Counted from the stretch's first letter, positions 53,741 through 62,581 are shown. The stretch is DNA of 64,000 nt from Nocardioides agri (GCF_013778305.1 NZ_JACEIC010000002.1:1057708-1121707), one strand, 5' to 3'. Numbers and translations: made by a program. The notes: generated by a model from the sequence alone, not told the origin.

Positions 53741-54943
53741 ATGACCACGACCCCGCCAGAAGCACCGCCGCCGCCTCCCCCTGCCGGTGACCCCGGCCCC
53801 CGCGTGACCGGAGACCAGGTCCGCGACCTCGGCCGGCTCCGGCGCTCCCGCACCGACCGCAAGGTCGCGGGTGTCGCGGGTGGCCTCGCCCGGCACCTCG
53901 ACGTCGACCCGCTCATCCTGCGGGTGGCGTTCGTGGTGCTGGTGTTCTTCGGCGGCGCCGGGCTCATCCTGTACGGCGCCTGCTGGCTGCTCGTCCCCGA
54001 GGACGGCGCCGAGCGCGCGCCCTTCCACCTCGACGAGCGCACCCGCTCGATCGCGTTGATCATCGTCGGCGTGGTCGCCGCGCTGGCGCTGATCGGCGAC
54101 TCGTGGGGTGCTTTCTGGTTCCCGTGGCCGGTCGCCATCGTCGCACTGGTCGCCCTCTGGCTGCTGACCCGCAACAACGACCGGCCGATGCAGGCGCCGC
54201 CCGCGCAGCCGTACCTGCCCACCGCCGTGCCCACCGCGCAGCCGGTGGCGCCGCACCCGCCCGCGCAACAGCCCTTCGTGCAGCAGCCGCCCCCGCCTCC
54301 GGTGTACTACCCGCCCGCAGCTCCCTACGTGCGGCCTCCCAACCCGCGCAAGCGCGGCCCGATCCTCTTCTGGTTCACGCTGGCGCTGATCGCCCTCGGT
54401 CTCGGCGTGCTCGGCGTCGTCGACCTGGCCGGTGCCGACGTCGCGACCTCGGCGTACCCCGCCCTCGCGGTCGGCACCTGCGGCCTGATGCTGCTGATCG
54501 GGGCGTTCTTCGGCCGCGCCGGTGGCCTCATCGCCCTCGGGCTGGTGTCCTCGATGGTGCTCGCCGGGACCACCGTCGCCGACACGTGGGAGGGCGACCG
54601 CGTCCGGGAGCGGCCCGCCTTCGCGGGTCTCGTCAAGGACCGCTACTGGCTGGACGCCGGCGAGCAGGTCATCGACCTGACGCGGGTCACCGACCTCGAG
54701 TCCCTCGACGGTCGCGACATCTCCATCGAGGGAGGCGTCGGCCGGATCGAGGTGATCCTGCCCGAGGACCTCGCCGCCACCGTGTCCGCCGACGTCGACG
54801 GCCCCGGCCACATCGACCTCTTCGGCGAGGAGCGCGGCGGGATCGACATCCACCACACCGCCTTCTCCGGGTCCGACGGCGACCCGGAGATCACCATCGA
54901 CGCCCAGCTGGGCGTCGGCGAGATCGAGGTGAGCCACCAGTGA
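53741..54943 (+). CDS. PspC-domain, LiaF-like membrane protein
   Basis: A 400-residue protein. A Pro-rich start is followed by a PspC domain at about 35-95 (KVAGVAGGLARHLDVDPLIL, GACWLLVPEDG), further membrane helices, a proline/glutamine-rich loop at 160-195, three more helices, and a C-terminal beta-helix-like domain (VTDLESLDGRDISIEGGVGR, then IEVILPEDLAATVSADVDG) that resembles the LiaF C-terminus. LiaF-like proteins inhibit their kinase-regulator pair until the envelope is damaged. ATG 53741 has only a close GGAG; an ATG at 53705 is possible. It overlaps the next gene by four bases. Confidence 0.82.
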   Translation: MTTTPPEAPPPPPPAGDPGPRVTGDQVRDLGRLRRSRTDRKVAGVAGGLARHLDVDPLILRVAFVVLVFFGGAGLILYGACWLLVPEDGAERAPFHLDERTRSIALIIVGVVAALALIGDSWGAFWFPWPVAIVALVALWLLTRNNDRPMQAPPAQPYLPTAVPTAQPVAPHPPAQQPFVQQPPPPPVYYPPAAPYVRPPNPRKRGPILFWFTLALIALGLGVLGVVDLAGADVATSAYPALAVGTCGLMLLIGAFFGRAGGLIALGLVSSMVLAGTTVADTWEGDRVRERPAFAGLVKDRYWLDAGEQVIDLTRVTDLESLDGRDISIEGGVGRIEVILPEDLAATVSADVDGPGHIDLFGEERGGIDIHHTAFSGSDGDPEITIDAQLGVGEIEVSHQ

Positions 54944-55245
54944 GCACCATGCCCCTGCAGACAGACCACCCGGAACGGCAGTCCGGCCGGCACCCGGTCA
55001 ACGTCGGCCACCTCGTCATGGGCATCGCGTTCCTCGCGATGGTCGGCGTGTGGGCCCTGATCCAGGCCGATGTGGTGGGCGGGTCCGACGTCCGCTGGCT
55101 GCTGCCGGTCCCGTGGGTGCTGGCCGGGCTCGGCGGCCTGCTGGCCCTGGCGATCACCGGCAGCCGCAAGTGGACGACCCGCCAGACCGGCTGGGTCGCG
55201 ACCCCTGACACCCCCGAGACCTCCGAGGAGACCCCCGATGAATGA
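54940..55245 (+). CDS. Small two-helix membrane protein in the PspC operon
   Basis: A 101-residue protein with two membrane helices, GHLVMGIAFLAMVGVWALIQ and LLPVPWVLAGLGGLLALAI, and an acidic C-terminal tail rich in T, P and E. Its GTG start overlaps the preceding stop (GTGA) and its end overlaps the next ATG by eight bases, so it is translated as part of the PspC/LiaF operon. The function is unknown. Confidence 0.75.
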   Translation: MSTMPLQTDHPERQSGRHPVNVGHLVMGIAFLAMVGVWALIQADVVGGSDVRWLLPVPWVLAGLGGLLALAITGSRKWTTRQTGWVATPDTPETSEETPDE

Positions 55246-55435
55246 CCTCCGCATGAAGAACCTCGTCCGCCGCCGCGACGACCGCATGGTCGCCGGCGTC
55301 TGCTCCGGCGTGGCCGACTACCTCGGCCTCGACCCCACGCTCGTCCGGCTGCTCACCGTGGTCCTCGCGATCTTCAGCGTCGGCACCGCGGCGCTCGCCT
55401 ACGTCGCCGCATGGATCCTCATGCCGGAGGTGTGA
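55238..55435 (+). CDS. Small stand-alone PspC-domain protein
   Basis: A 65-residue protein that is essentially one PspC domain: RRRDDRMVAGVCSGVADYLG, then DPTLVRLLTVVLAIFSVG and a membrane segment ending AAWILMPEV. It is the third PspC protein of the locus. GAGGAG lies eight bases before the ATG. Its 3' end overlaps the convergent phosphodiesterase gene by 37 bases. Confidence 0.85.
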   Translation: MNDLRMKNLVRRRDDRMVAGVCSGVADYLGLDPTLVRLLTVVLAIFSVGTAALAYVAAWILMPEV

Positions 55436-56301
55436 GCCTGCCGAGCCGCGATGGTGGTGTCGGGGTAGTCGGTGAACAGGCCGTCCACCCCGGCATCGAG
55501 GTAGGTCAGCGCCTCCTCGACGCCGCCGCGGAGGGTCCACACGTGGACCAGGAGCCCGGCCGCGTGGGCGTCGTCCACCACGGACGAGCCGCGCACCAGG
55601 GCCTTGTCGACCCCGACCGCGTCGGCCCACGTCGCGACGCGGCGCAGGCCGGTCGACGTCACGAGATCGACGCGGCCGGTCGCCGACACCAGCTGGACCA
55701 GCGGGAGCGCGGTGCGTGACCGGACCCGCTGGAGACTCTCGGGCTCGAAGGACTGGACGAACACCGGTGCGTCCGGCCCGACGTACCCGTGCCGCGACAG
55801 CGCGTCGACGAGCGGCTCCTCCAGCCCGAGGCCGAGCGCGGCGAAGTACGCCGGGTGCTTGGTCTCGGGGTAGACACCGATCGGGCGGCCCAGCCGCTCC
55901 GACTCCGCGGCCACCAGGCCGAGGACCTCGTCGAACGTCGGGACCTCGTAGAGCCCGTCGTAGCGACAGTTCTGGGGGCGGAGCTCGCGCAGCCGCTCGA
56001 CCACCCGCAGCGTCTTGAGCTCCGCCACGGTGAAGTCCTCGACGAACCAGCCGGTCACCGGGACCCCGTCGAGCTCCTTCGTGGTCAGCCGATCCACCCA
56101 CTCGGGGTGCTCGGCCACGTCGGTCGTGTGGGTCAGGTCCGCCTCGTGGCGGGCCACCAGCACGCCGTCCTTGGTCGAGACGAGGTCAGGCTCGACGTAG
56201 TCCGCGCCGAGCGCGATGCCGAGCCGGTAGGCGGCCAGCGTGTGCTCCGGGCGGTAGCCCGACGCTCCGCGGTGGGCGATGACGATCGGCTGTCGCGTCA
56301 T
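55399..56301 (-). CDS. Glycerophosphodiester phosphodiesterase
   Basis: A 300-residue GDPD-family enzyme releasing glycerol-3-phosphate from deacylated phospholipids. The N-terminal catalytic motif is VIAHRGASGYRPEHTLAAY, followed by ADYVEPDLVSTKDGVLVARH; these hold the metal and catalytic histidines and glutamates. The C-terminus (DAGVDGLFTDYPDTTIAARQ) is also typical. There is no signal peptide, so it is probably cytoplasmic. It stands alone on the minus strand. Confidence 0.92.
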   Translation of the reverse strand: MTRQPIVIAHRGASGYRPEHTLAAYRLGIALGADYVEPDLVSTKDGVLVARHEADLTHTTDVAEHPEWVDRLTTKELDGVPVTGWFVEDFTVAELKTLRVVERLRELRPQNCRYDGLYEVPTFDEVLGLVAAESERLGRPIGVYPETKHPAYFAALGLGLEEPLVDALSRHGYVGPDAPVFVQSFEPESLQRVRSRTALPLVQLVSATGRVDLVTSTGLRRVATWADAVGVDKALVRGSSVVDDAHAAGLLVHVWTLRGGVEEALTYLDAGVDGLFTDYPDTTIAARQAHTSGMRIHAAT

Positions 56302-56373
56302 GGCTCCAGCAGACCGGCCCCGGGTGTCCGGCCTCCGGGGCTGACGTGAACCGCTGGTGAAGGTGCGGCGTCC

Positions 56374-56916
56374 TCAGCGCGGGATCCAGAGCGAGAACTG
56401 CCGGGGCTTGCCGACCCAGTCGGTGAGGCCGGTCCGGGTGCCGTCGGTGCGCTTCCCCGACACGCCGACCGCCACGCGCACCGAGGACGGCGAGCCGAGC
56501 GCGGCCTGGGAGATGCGGACCCGGACCTGGTCGCGGTCGTAGTCGACGTGGAGTGCGTAGTCGCCCTGCTCGACCGCGTCGCCCCAGGTCGAGCGGTCGA
56601 AGCCGTCGGTGGCCCGCAGCATGAACCGGAACGACCGCGTGTAGCTCGCCGTGAGGACGAACTCCGGTCCGCGGTCGGACGGGTCGGTGTCGATGAAGAC
56701 GGTGCCGCGCGAGCCGGTGGCCGGGACGGGCCGCAGCCCCTCGTGCTGGGTGGTGATCGTGAGGTTCTGCGGGCCGTTGACGACGGTGAGGGCGGTGACG
56801 TCGGAGCCGTGGAAGGTGTCGACGGGGTCGTCGACGCCGTACCGGTCGGCGTGTGCCGGCGCAGCGAGGGCCAGGGTGAGGGCGGCCGCGGCGACGGCGG
56901 CGAGCGAGGTGCGCAT
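56374..56916 (-). CDS. Small secreted protein of unknown function
   Basis: A 180-residue protein with a clear Sec signal peptide (MRTSLAAVAAAALTLALAAP, cleavage near AHA-D) and a mature domain rich in beta strands and threonine (DRYGVDDPVDTFHGSDVTAL, LTASYTRSFRFMLRATDG, DYALHVDYDRDQVRVRIS). No cysteines and no motif I recognise. Similar short secreted proteins are common in actinobacteria. Confidence 0.65.
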   Translation of the reverse strand: MRTSLAAVAAAALTLALAAPAHADRYGVDDPVDTFHGSDVTALTVVNGPQNLTITTQHEGLRPVPATGSRGTVFIDTDPSDRGPEFVLTASYTRSFRFMLRATDGFDRSTWGDAVEQGDYALHVDYDRDQVRVRISQAALGSPSSVRVAVGVSGKRTDGTRTGLTDWVGKPRQFSLWIPR

Positions 56917-56963
56917 GCCTGGTGATACGCCGCGAAGGCCCAGAAGGTTGCCAAGATGACGCC

Positions 56964-57506
56964 ATGACGACGCCGCGCCTCGGCAGCATCGAGACCGTCC
57001 CCGCCCTCGAGCGCCCCGACCTGCTCGCCGAGCCGGTACGGCGAGCCCTCGAGGGATGGCCGCACGCGGGGGAGATCGGGGTCTTCGAGATCGACCCCGC
57101 CATCGCCGACACGGCGGCGCTCAACGAGGCCTACGGCCTGCCTGCCGACACCGGTGCCAACTGCGTGCTCGTCGCCGGCGCCCGCGCGGGCGAGGAGCGG
57201 GTCGCGGCCTGCCTCGTGCGGGCCGACACCCGCGCCGACGTCAACAACGTGGTCCGCCGGCTCCTTGACGTCCGGAAGGCGTCGTTCCTGCCGGTGGATC
57301 GCGCGGTCGAGGAGTCGGGGATGGAGTACGGCGGCATCACGCCGGTCGGCCTGCCGGACGCGTGGCGGGTGCTGGTGGACAGCCGGGTGCTCGACGTCGA
57401 GACTGCGGTGATCGGTTCGGGGGTACGCCGATCGAAGCTGTTGATCCCCGGCGCGCTCGCGGCGGCGCTGCCCGGGGCTGAGGTGGTGGGAGGTTTGGCG
57501 TCATGA
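56964..57506 (+). CDS. YbaK/EbsC-family aminoacyl-tRNA deacylase-like protein
   Basis: A 180-residue protein matching the YbaK/ProX editing fold, with DTGANCVLVAGARAGEERVA, ADTRADVNNVVRRLLDVRKA and GGITPVGLPDAWRVLVDSRV. Family members clear mischarged tRNAs such as Cys-tRNA-Pro. ATG 56964 is preferred over a start 14 codons upstream because the family similarity begins there. It overlaps the next gene by four bases. Confidence 0.8.
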   Translation: MTTPRLGSIETVPALERPDLLAEPVRRALEGWPHAGEIGVFEIDPAIADTAALNEAYGLPADTGANCVLVAGARAGEERVAACLVRADTRADVNNVVRRLLDVRKASFLPVDRAVEESGMEYGGITPVGLPDAWRVLVDSRVLDVETAVIGSGVRRSKLLIPGALAAALPGAEVVGGLAS

Positions 57507-57967
57507 ACGACGGACGCGACGAGTCGGCCGAGGAGCGCCTCGACCGGAAGTTCGAAGACCTGCTGCAGGAGCTGCGGGTCATGCAGACGGGCGCCCAGCT
57601 GACGGCCGGGTTCCTGCTGACCCTGCCCTTCCAGCAGAAGTTCCAGGAGCTCGACGACTTCCAGGTCGTCCTCTACCTCGGCCTGGTCCTGCTCGCGGCG
57701 CTGACCACCGCCCTCGTCATGGGCCCGGTGGCCATCCACCGCCACCTCTCGGGCGAGCACGTGAAGGAGCGCGTCGTCGAGTCCGCCCACCGGCTCGTCT
57801 ACGGCGTGATCGCCTGCATATCCCTGCTCGTGACCGGCATGGTGCTGCTGATCTGGGACGTCGTCGCGGACCGCACCTGGGCCGCGATCGCGTCGGGCAG
57901 CATCGCGGTCGTGCTGCTGGTGCTGCTGGTGCTGCTCCCCCGGCGTCTGGACGACGGTGCGCTGTAG
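57503..57967 (+). CDS. DUF6328 membrane protein
   Basis: A 154-residue protein with a charged helical N-terminus (EERLDRKFEDLLQELRVMQT) and about four membrane helices: AQLTAGFLLTLPFQQKF, VVLYLGLVLLAALTTALVM, LVYGVIACISLLVTGMVLLI and AIASGSIAVVLLVLLVLL. It matches the DUF6328 type, whose function is unknown. It is coupled to the deacylase gene by an ATGA overlap and overlaps the next start by 11 bases. Confidence 0.8.
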   Translation: MNDGRDESAEERLDRKFEDLLQELRVMQTGAQLTAGFLLTLPFQQKFQELDDFQVVLYLGLVLLAALTTALVMGPVAIHRHLSGEHVKERVVESAHRLVYGVIACISLLVTGMVLLIWDVVADRTWAAIASGSIAVVLLVLLVLLPRRLDDGAL

Positions 57968-58868
57968 CGCCGCCGCCGCTCTCGTCGCGACAGCCCTGCT
58001 GCTGACCGCCTGCTCCGACGACGGCGGTACGACGGCCACGCCCGCGCCCAGCCCGTCGCGCTCGATCCGCACGCTGACGCCGCTCCCGGTGCCCGAGGAG
58101 CCGCCGCCCACCGGGAAGCTGCGCGCCGACATGCGGCAGTCGTCGCGGGACGCCGCGGCGGGCCGCATGGAGGTCTGGATCGACAACGACACCGCCGCCG
58201 AGATCACGCCGACGAAGATCGTCTACACCGACCCGCGCTTCCGCAGGACGCTGCCCGGCACCCGGCTCCGGCCGATCCCGTCGCAGTCCGAGCGCGGCTA
58301 CCCGCTCTACCTCCCGAAGCAGCCGGCCTGCAGCCACCCGAAGGGCCGCGGCACCGTGACGGTCACCTACGGCGACACCACCAAGACCATCCGCGTCGAG
58401 GACTCGACCGACGTGGCGGGCCGCTACACCGGCGCCCGGTGCCTCGAGATCGCAATCGGCGAGGTGGCCGCGCTGTCCTGGGACGACGACGTGCCCAGCG
58501 ACGGAGGCGAGGGCGACCCGGGCACGCTCACGCTCGTCGTCGACACGACGGGCAGGCCGGGACCGACCCTCACCATCGACACCGTGTCCGGCACGCCCGT
58601 GCTCTCCCCCGACGGCAGCGACGTGTGGCGCCCTGACGCGACGATCCGCGGCACCGACGCGCCGAGCCGGATCGACCTCCCCCTCAAGCCGACCCGGTGC
58701 GACGCGCATGCGTTCGCGGAGTCCGGCGGTGCGACGGCGTTCAAGATCGGGCTGCACCTGGGCGGCGAGCCCGGCCAGATCACGCTGCGGATGAGCGTCC
58801 CGGGCGCCAAGAACGCCATCGACTTCGCGCGCACCTCGTGCGGCATGCTGAAGACGATCGAGGACTGA
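57957..58868 (+). CDS. Putative lipoprotein of unknown function
   Basis: A 303-residue protein with a lipoprotein signal (MRCSAAAALVATALLLTACS, lipobox LTAC). A Pro/Thr/Ser linker follows. The mature part has four spaced cysteines (KQPACSHPKG, YTGARCLEIA, KPTRCDAHAF, ARTSCGML), probably two disulfides, and a beta-rich character (GRMEVWIDNDTAAEITPTKI). I do not recognise the family. The GTG start lies inside the end of the preceding gene. Confidence 0.65.
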   Translation: MRCSAAAALVATALLLTACSDDGGTTATPAPSPSRSIRTLTPLPVPEEPPPTGKLRADMRQSSRDAAAGRMEVWIDNDTAAEITPTKIVYTDPRFRRTLPGTRLRPIPSQSERGYPLYLPKQPACSHPKGRGTVTVTYGDTTKTIRVEDSTDVAGRYTGARCLEIAIGEVAALSWDDDVPSDGGEGDPGTLTLVVDTTGRPGPTLTIDTVSGTPVLSPDGSDVWRPDATIRGTDAPSRIDLPLKPTRCDAHAFAESGGATAFKIGLHLGGEPGQITLRMSVPGAKNAIDFARTSCGMLKTIED

Positions 58869-58935
58869 GCCCCGGCGTACGGCGCGTGACGCCTGTCACC
58901 GCGAAAACGATTCGCTGACGAAGGGTCTCGCTGCC

Positions 58936-58948
58936 TACCGTGGCCCGG
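58936..58948 (+). promoter_or_regulatory. -10 element for a likely leaderless ABC transporter transcript
   Basis: TACCGT at 58936-58941 lies six bases before the GTG start at 58948, with no ribosome site between. This matches the spacing expected for a leaderless actinobacterial transcript. Confidence 0.45.
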
Positions 58949-60681
58949 TGCACCAGCTCCCCCACGACGACCCCGGCACCGCCGAGCACGGGTCGGCCGG
59001 TCGGTTCCTGTGGTGGATGGCGGGACAGCAGTGGCGCACGCTCGCCGGCGGCATGTGCTTCGGCATCGTCTGGATGTGCGCGCAGGCCGTGATGCCCGCG
59101 GTCATCGGCCGGGCGATCGACCAGGGCGTCGCCGCGAAAGACAGCACCCGGCTCGTGGAGTGGGCGCTGGTGCTCCTGGGCATCGGCCTCGTCCAGGCGG
59201 CGGCCGGGATCATGCGACACCGCTTCGCGGTCACGAACTGGCTGATCGCCGCCTACCGCGTCGTCCAGCTCGTCACCCGCCAGTCCGTGCGCCTCGGCGG
59301 GACCCTGCCCCGCAAGGTGTCGACCGGCGAGGTCGTCGCAATCGGCACCAACGACCTCTCCCACATCGGCCAGGTCATGGACGTGTCGGCGCGCTTCGCC
59401 GGCGCGATCGTGTCGTTCTTCGTGGTCGCCGCGATCCTGCTGCAGACGTCGGTGACGCTCGGCCTCGTCGTGCTGCTCGGCGTCCCGCTCCTCATGCTCG
59501 GCGTCGCCCCGCTGCTCGGTCCGCTGCAGCGCCGCAGCGCGCACCAGCGGCACCTCATGGGCCGGCTCTCCAACACCGCCAGCGACATCGTCGGCGGCCT
59601 CCGGGTGCTGCGGGGCATCGGCGGCGAGCAGGTCTTCGCCGACCGCTACCGCCGCGAGTCGCAGACCACCCGCGCGGCCGGCGTGCGCGTCGCGCGGCTG
59701 CAGTCCGTGCTCGACGCGCTCCAGGTCTTCCTGCCCGGCCTCTTCGTCGTGGTCGTCGTCTGGATCGGGGCGAGGTACGCCGTGGCGGGCACGATCACGG
59801 CCGGCGAGCTGGTGGCGTTCTACGGCTACTCGGCGTTCCTGATGATCCCGCTGCGCACGGCGACCGAGTACGCCAACAAGGTCATCCGCGGCCGGGTCGC
59901 GGCGTCGCGCATCTGCCGCGTGCTCGAGCTCGAGCCCGAGGTGAGCGCCCCGGAGCACCCGGCGCCCTCGCCCCCCGTGGGGTCCGACCTGGTCGACACC
60001 CGCACCGGACTGGTCGTGAGGGCCGGGCTGCTGACCGCGATCGTCAGCGAGCAGCCCGACGACTCCGCTGAGCTCGCCGACCGGCTCGGCATGGCCGCGG
60101 CCGAGGTCGACGACGACGTCCGGCTCGGCGGCGTCCCGCTCCCCGCGCTCGACCCCGTCGAGGTGCGGGAGCGGATCGTCGTCTCCGACACCGGCTCGCT
60201 GTTCTTCTCCGGGCGGCTGGGCGACGGACTCGACCTCACCGGCCGCGGCGACGTGCGCCGCGCGCTGGAGACCGCGTCGGCCGGCGACATCCTCGATGCG
60301 CTCGACGCGGGGCTCGACACGCTGGTCGCCGAGCGCGGCCGCAGCTTCTCCGGCGGTCAGCGCCAGCGGCTGGTGCTGGCTCGCGCGCTCGCCCTCGACC
60401 CCGAGGTCCTGGTGCTCGTGGAGCCGACGTCGGCCGTCGACGCGCACACCGAGGCCCGGATCGCCGCGCGGCTGCGCGACCACCGCGCCGGCCGCACGAC
60501 GGTCGTGACGTCGTCGAGCCCGCTGATGCTCGACGCCGCCGACACGGTCGCCTTCCTCGACGGCGGCCGGGTCGTCGCCGCCGGCGCCCACAGCGACCTG
60601 CTCGCCACGAGCGCGGCGTACCGCCGTGTGGTGACCCGGGAGTCCGAGCCGGACCTGGCCGTGAGCGAGGTGGCCCCGTGA
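58948..60681 (+). CDS. ABC exporter half-transporter with degenerate ATPase domain
   Basis: A 577-residue fused membrane/ATPase subunit with six helices (residues about 30-320), then a nucleotide-binding domain lacking key residues. Walker A is missing: after GLLTAIV (362-368) comes SEQPDDSAELADRL where GPxGxGKST should be. Walker B reads VLVLVEPTSAVD, with V491 in place of the aspartate and E492 kept. The H-loop histidine is replaced by serine (VVTSSSPLML). The signature SFSGGQRQRL (466-475) is intact. It can therefore complete its partner's ATP site but probably cannot bind and hydrolyse ATP itself. The next gene overlaps it by four bases. Confidence 0.88.
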   Translation: MHQLPHDDPGTAEHGSAGRFLWWMAGQQWRTLAGGMCFGIVWMCAQAVMPAVIGRAIDQGVAAKDSTRLVEWALVLLGIGLVQAAAGIMRHRFAVTNWLIAAYRVVQLVTRQSVRLGGTLPRKVSTGEVVAIGTNDLSHIGQVMDVSARFAGAIVSFFVVAAILLQTSVTLGLVVLLGVPLLMLGVAPLLGPLQRRSAHQRHLMGRLSNTASDIVGGLRVLRGIGGEQVFADRYRRESQTTRAAGVRVARLQSVLDALQVFLPGLFVVVVVWIGARYAVAGTITAGELVAFYGYSAFLMIPLRTATEYANKVIRGRVAASRICRVLELEPEVSAPEHPAPSPPVGSDLVDTRTGLVVRAGLLTAIVSEQPDDSAELADRLGMAAAEVDDDVRLGGVPLPALDPVEVRERIVVSDTGSLFFSGRLGDGLDLTGRGDVRRALETASAGDILDALDAGLDTLVAERGRSFSGGQRQRLVLARALALDPEVLVLVEPTSAVDAHTEARIAARLRDHRAGRTTVVTSSSPLMLDAADTVAFLDGGRVVAAGAHSDLLATSAAYRRVVTRESEPDLAVSEVAP

Positions 60682-62420
60682 ACACCCACCTGCCGGTCGC
60701 CGACGGCCGCGCCGTCCGGAAGTACGTCGGCACGCTCGCCCGCCGGCACCCGACGATGCTCTACGGCGCGCTCGCGCTGCACGTCTCCGCGGCCCTCGCC
60801 GGGCTCGCCGCGCCACGCCTGCTCGGCGGCCTCGTCGAGTCGGTCGAGCAGGGGACCACCGCCCACCACGTCGACACGATCGTCGCGCTGCTCGCCGGCT
60901 TCCTGGTCGTGCAGACCGTGCTGACCCGCTTCGCGCGCTACCTCAGCCAGGTCCTCGGCGAGCAGGTGCTGGCCGAGCTCCGCGAGGACTTCGTCGACAA
61001 CACGCTCGCGCTGCCGGTGGGCGTGGTCGAGGACGCCGGCTCCGGCGACCTGCTGACCCGCACCAGTCGCGACGTCGACCAGCTCGGCTGGTCGGTGCGG
61101 ATGGCGCTGCCGGAGTGGACGATCGCGGTCATCACCGCGGTGGTCACCTTCGTCGCCGCGCTCAGCGTCGGCTGGTGGGTCGCGATCCCGTGCCTGCTGG
61201 GCGCACCGCCGCTGGTGATCGGGCTGCGCTGGTACCTCAAGCGCGCCAAGGACGGCTACCTGCGCGAGAGCGCGACGTACTCGCAGATCAACGCGACGCT
61301 CACCGAGACCGTCGAGGGCGCGCGCACCGTCGAGGCGCTCGGGCTCGGCCCGCGCCGGATCGCCGCGTCCGACGACGACATCGCGGCGTCGTACCGGGCG
61401 GAGCGCTACACGCTCTACCTGCGCACGGTGTTCTTCCCGAGCATGGAGACCAGCTACCTGATCCCCACCGTGCTCACGCTGCTCGTCGGCGGCTACCTCT
61501 ACACGCAGGGCGAGGTCTCGTTGGGCGCCGTCACGACGGCGACGCTCTACGTGCAGATGCTCATCGACCCCGTCGACCGGATCGTCTCGATCCTCGACGA
61601 GCTGCAGCTCGGCGCCGCGTCGCTCGCGCGGCTGCTCGGCGTCGCCCAGGTGCCCGACGACCGCGAGGTGAGCGGCCGCGAGCCCGACGGCGAGCACCTC
61701 GAGGCCGAGGACGTGCGCTTCTCGTACGTCGAGGGCCGCGACGTGCTGCACGGCGTCGACCTCGACATCGGCGTCGGCGAGCGGATCGCGATGGTCGGCC
61801 CGTCGGGCGCGGGCAAGTCGACGCTGGGCCGGCTGCTGGCCGGCATCCACCCTCCGCGCACCGGCTCGGTGACCGTCGGCGGGGTGGGCCTGGTCGAGCT
61901 GCCGCTCGACGACCTGCGCGGCCACGTCGCGCTGGTCACCCAGGAGCACCACGTCTTCGTCGGCACGCTGCGCGAGAACCTCGTGCTCGCCCGTCCCGGC
62001 TCCTCCGACGACGAGGTCCGGGCGGCGCTCGACGCCGTCGACGCTCTCGACTGGGTCGACGCGCTGGACGACGGCCTCGACACCGAGGTGGGCTCCGGCG
62101 GCCGGGCGGTCACCGCGGCCCAGGCGCAGCAGCTCGCGCTCGCCCGGCTGGTGCTGGCCGATCCGCACACGCTGGTCCTCGACGAGGCGACCTCCCTCAT
62201 CGACCCGCGCGCCGCCCGGCACCTGGAGCGGTCGCTCGCAGCCGTGCTCGAGGGCCGCACGGTGATCGCGATCGCGCACCGGCTCTTCTCCGCCCACGAC
62301 GCCGACCGGGTGGCGGTCGTCGAGGACGGGCGGATCGCCGAGCTCGGCTCGCACGACGAGCTGGTCGCCGCCGGAGGCTCCTACGCCGCGCTCTGGGACA
62401 GCTGGCACGGACGGGGCTGA
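60678..62420 (+). CDS. ABC exporter half-transporter with canonical Walker motifs
   Basis: A 580-residue half-exporter. Six membrane helices are followed by an ATPase domain with Walker A GPSGAGKSTLG (374-384), Q-loop LVTQEHH, Walker B TLVLDEATS (D502, E503) and H-loop IAIAHRL. The signature motif is degenerate: VTAAQ at 478-482 replaces LSGGQ. Paired with the preceding subunit, its Walker motifs meet that subunit's intact signature to form the only working ATP site. The substrate is unknown; exporters of this class move lipids, peptides or drugs. It is translationally coupled to the first subunit. Confidence 0.92.
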   Translation: MNTHLPVADGRAVRKYVGTLARRHPTMLYGALALHVSAALAGLAAPRLLGGLVESVEQGTTAHHVDTIVALLAGFLVVQTVLTRFARYLSQVLGEQVLAELREDFVDNTLALPVGVVEDAGSGDLLTRTSRDVDQLGWSVRMALPEWTIAVITAVVTFVAALSVGWWVAIPCLLGAPPLVIGLRWYLKRAKDGYLRESATYSQINATLTETVEGARTVEALGLGPRRIAASDDDIAASYRAERYTLYLRTVFFPSMETSYLIPTVLTLLVGGYLYTQGEVSLGAVTTATLYVQMLIDPVDRIVSILDELQLGAASLARLLGVAQVPDDREVSGREPDGEHLEAEDVRFSYVEGRDVLHGVDLDIGVGERIAMVGPSGAGKSTLGRLLAGIHPPRTGSVTVGGVGLVELPLDDLRGHVALVTQEHHVFVGTLRENLVLARPGSSDDEVRAALDAVDALDWVDALDDGLDTEVGSGGRAVTAAQAQQLALARLVLADPHTLVLDEATSLIDPRAARHLERSLAAVLEGRTVIAIAHRLFSAHDADRVAVVEDGRIAELGSHDELVAAGGSYAALWDSWHGRG

Positions 62421-62448
62421 GCCGCGCGGCGCCCGTCGTCCGGCTCCC

Positions 62449-62542
62449 GTCGTTTCATCAAGGGATGAGGTTCGACCTGCGCTTCCCTTGCCGAATCCGG
62501 CCAGGTAGGCGCGGCTTCACCCTCATCCCTTGATGAAGCGAC
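62449..62542. repeat. Near-perfect 22-base inverted repeat enclosing a 50-base structured loop
   Basis: Arms 62449-62470 and 62521-62542 pair at 21 of 22 positions, the exception being a G-T pair. The loop can form inner stems ACCTG/CAGGT (62475/62502) and GCCG/CGGC (62490/62498). It starts 29 bases after the ABC stop. The arm sequence (TTTCATCAAGGGATGA) is AT-richer than its surroundings. It may be a terminator, a structured RNA or a small non-coding mobile repeat. Confidence 0.6.
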
Positions 62543-62581
62543 AAGCGACCGACGACCCACACCCGCCGGGAGGACAGGGCG

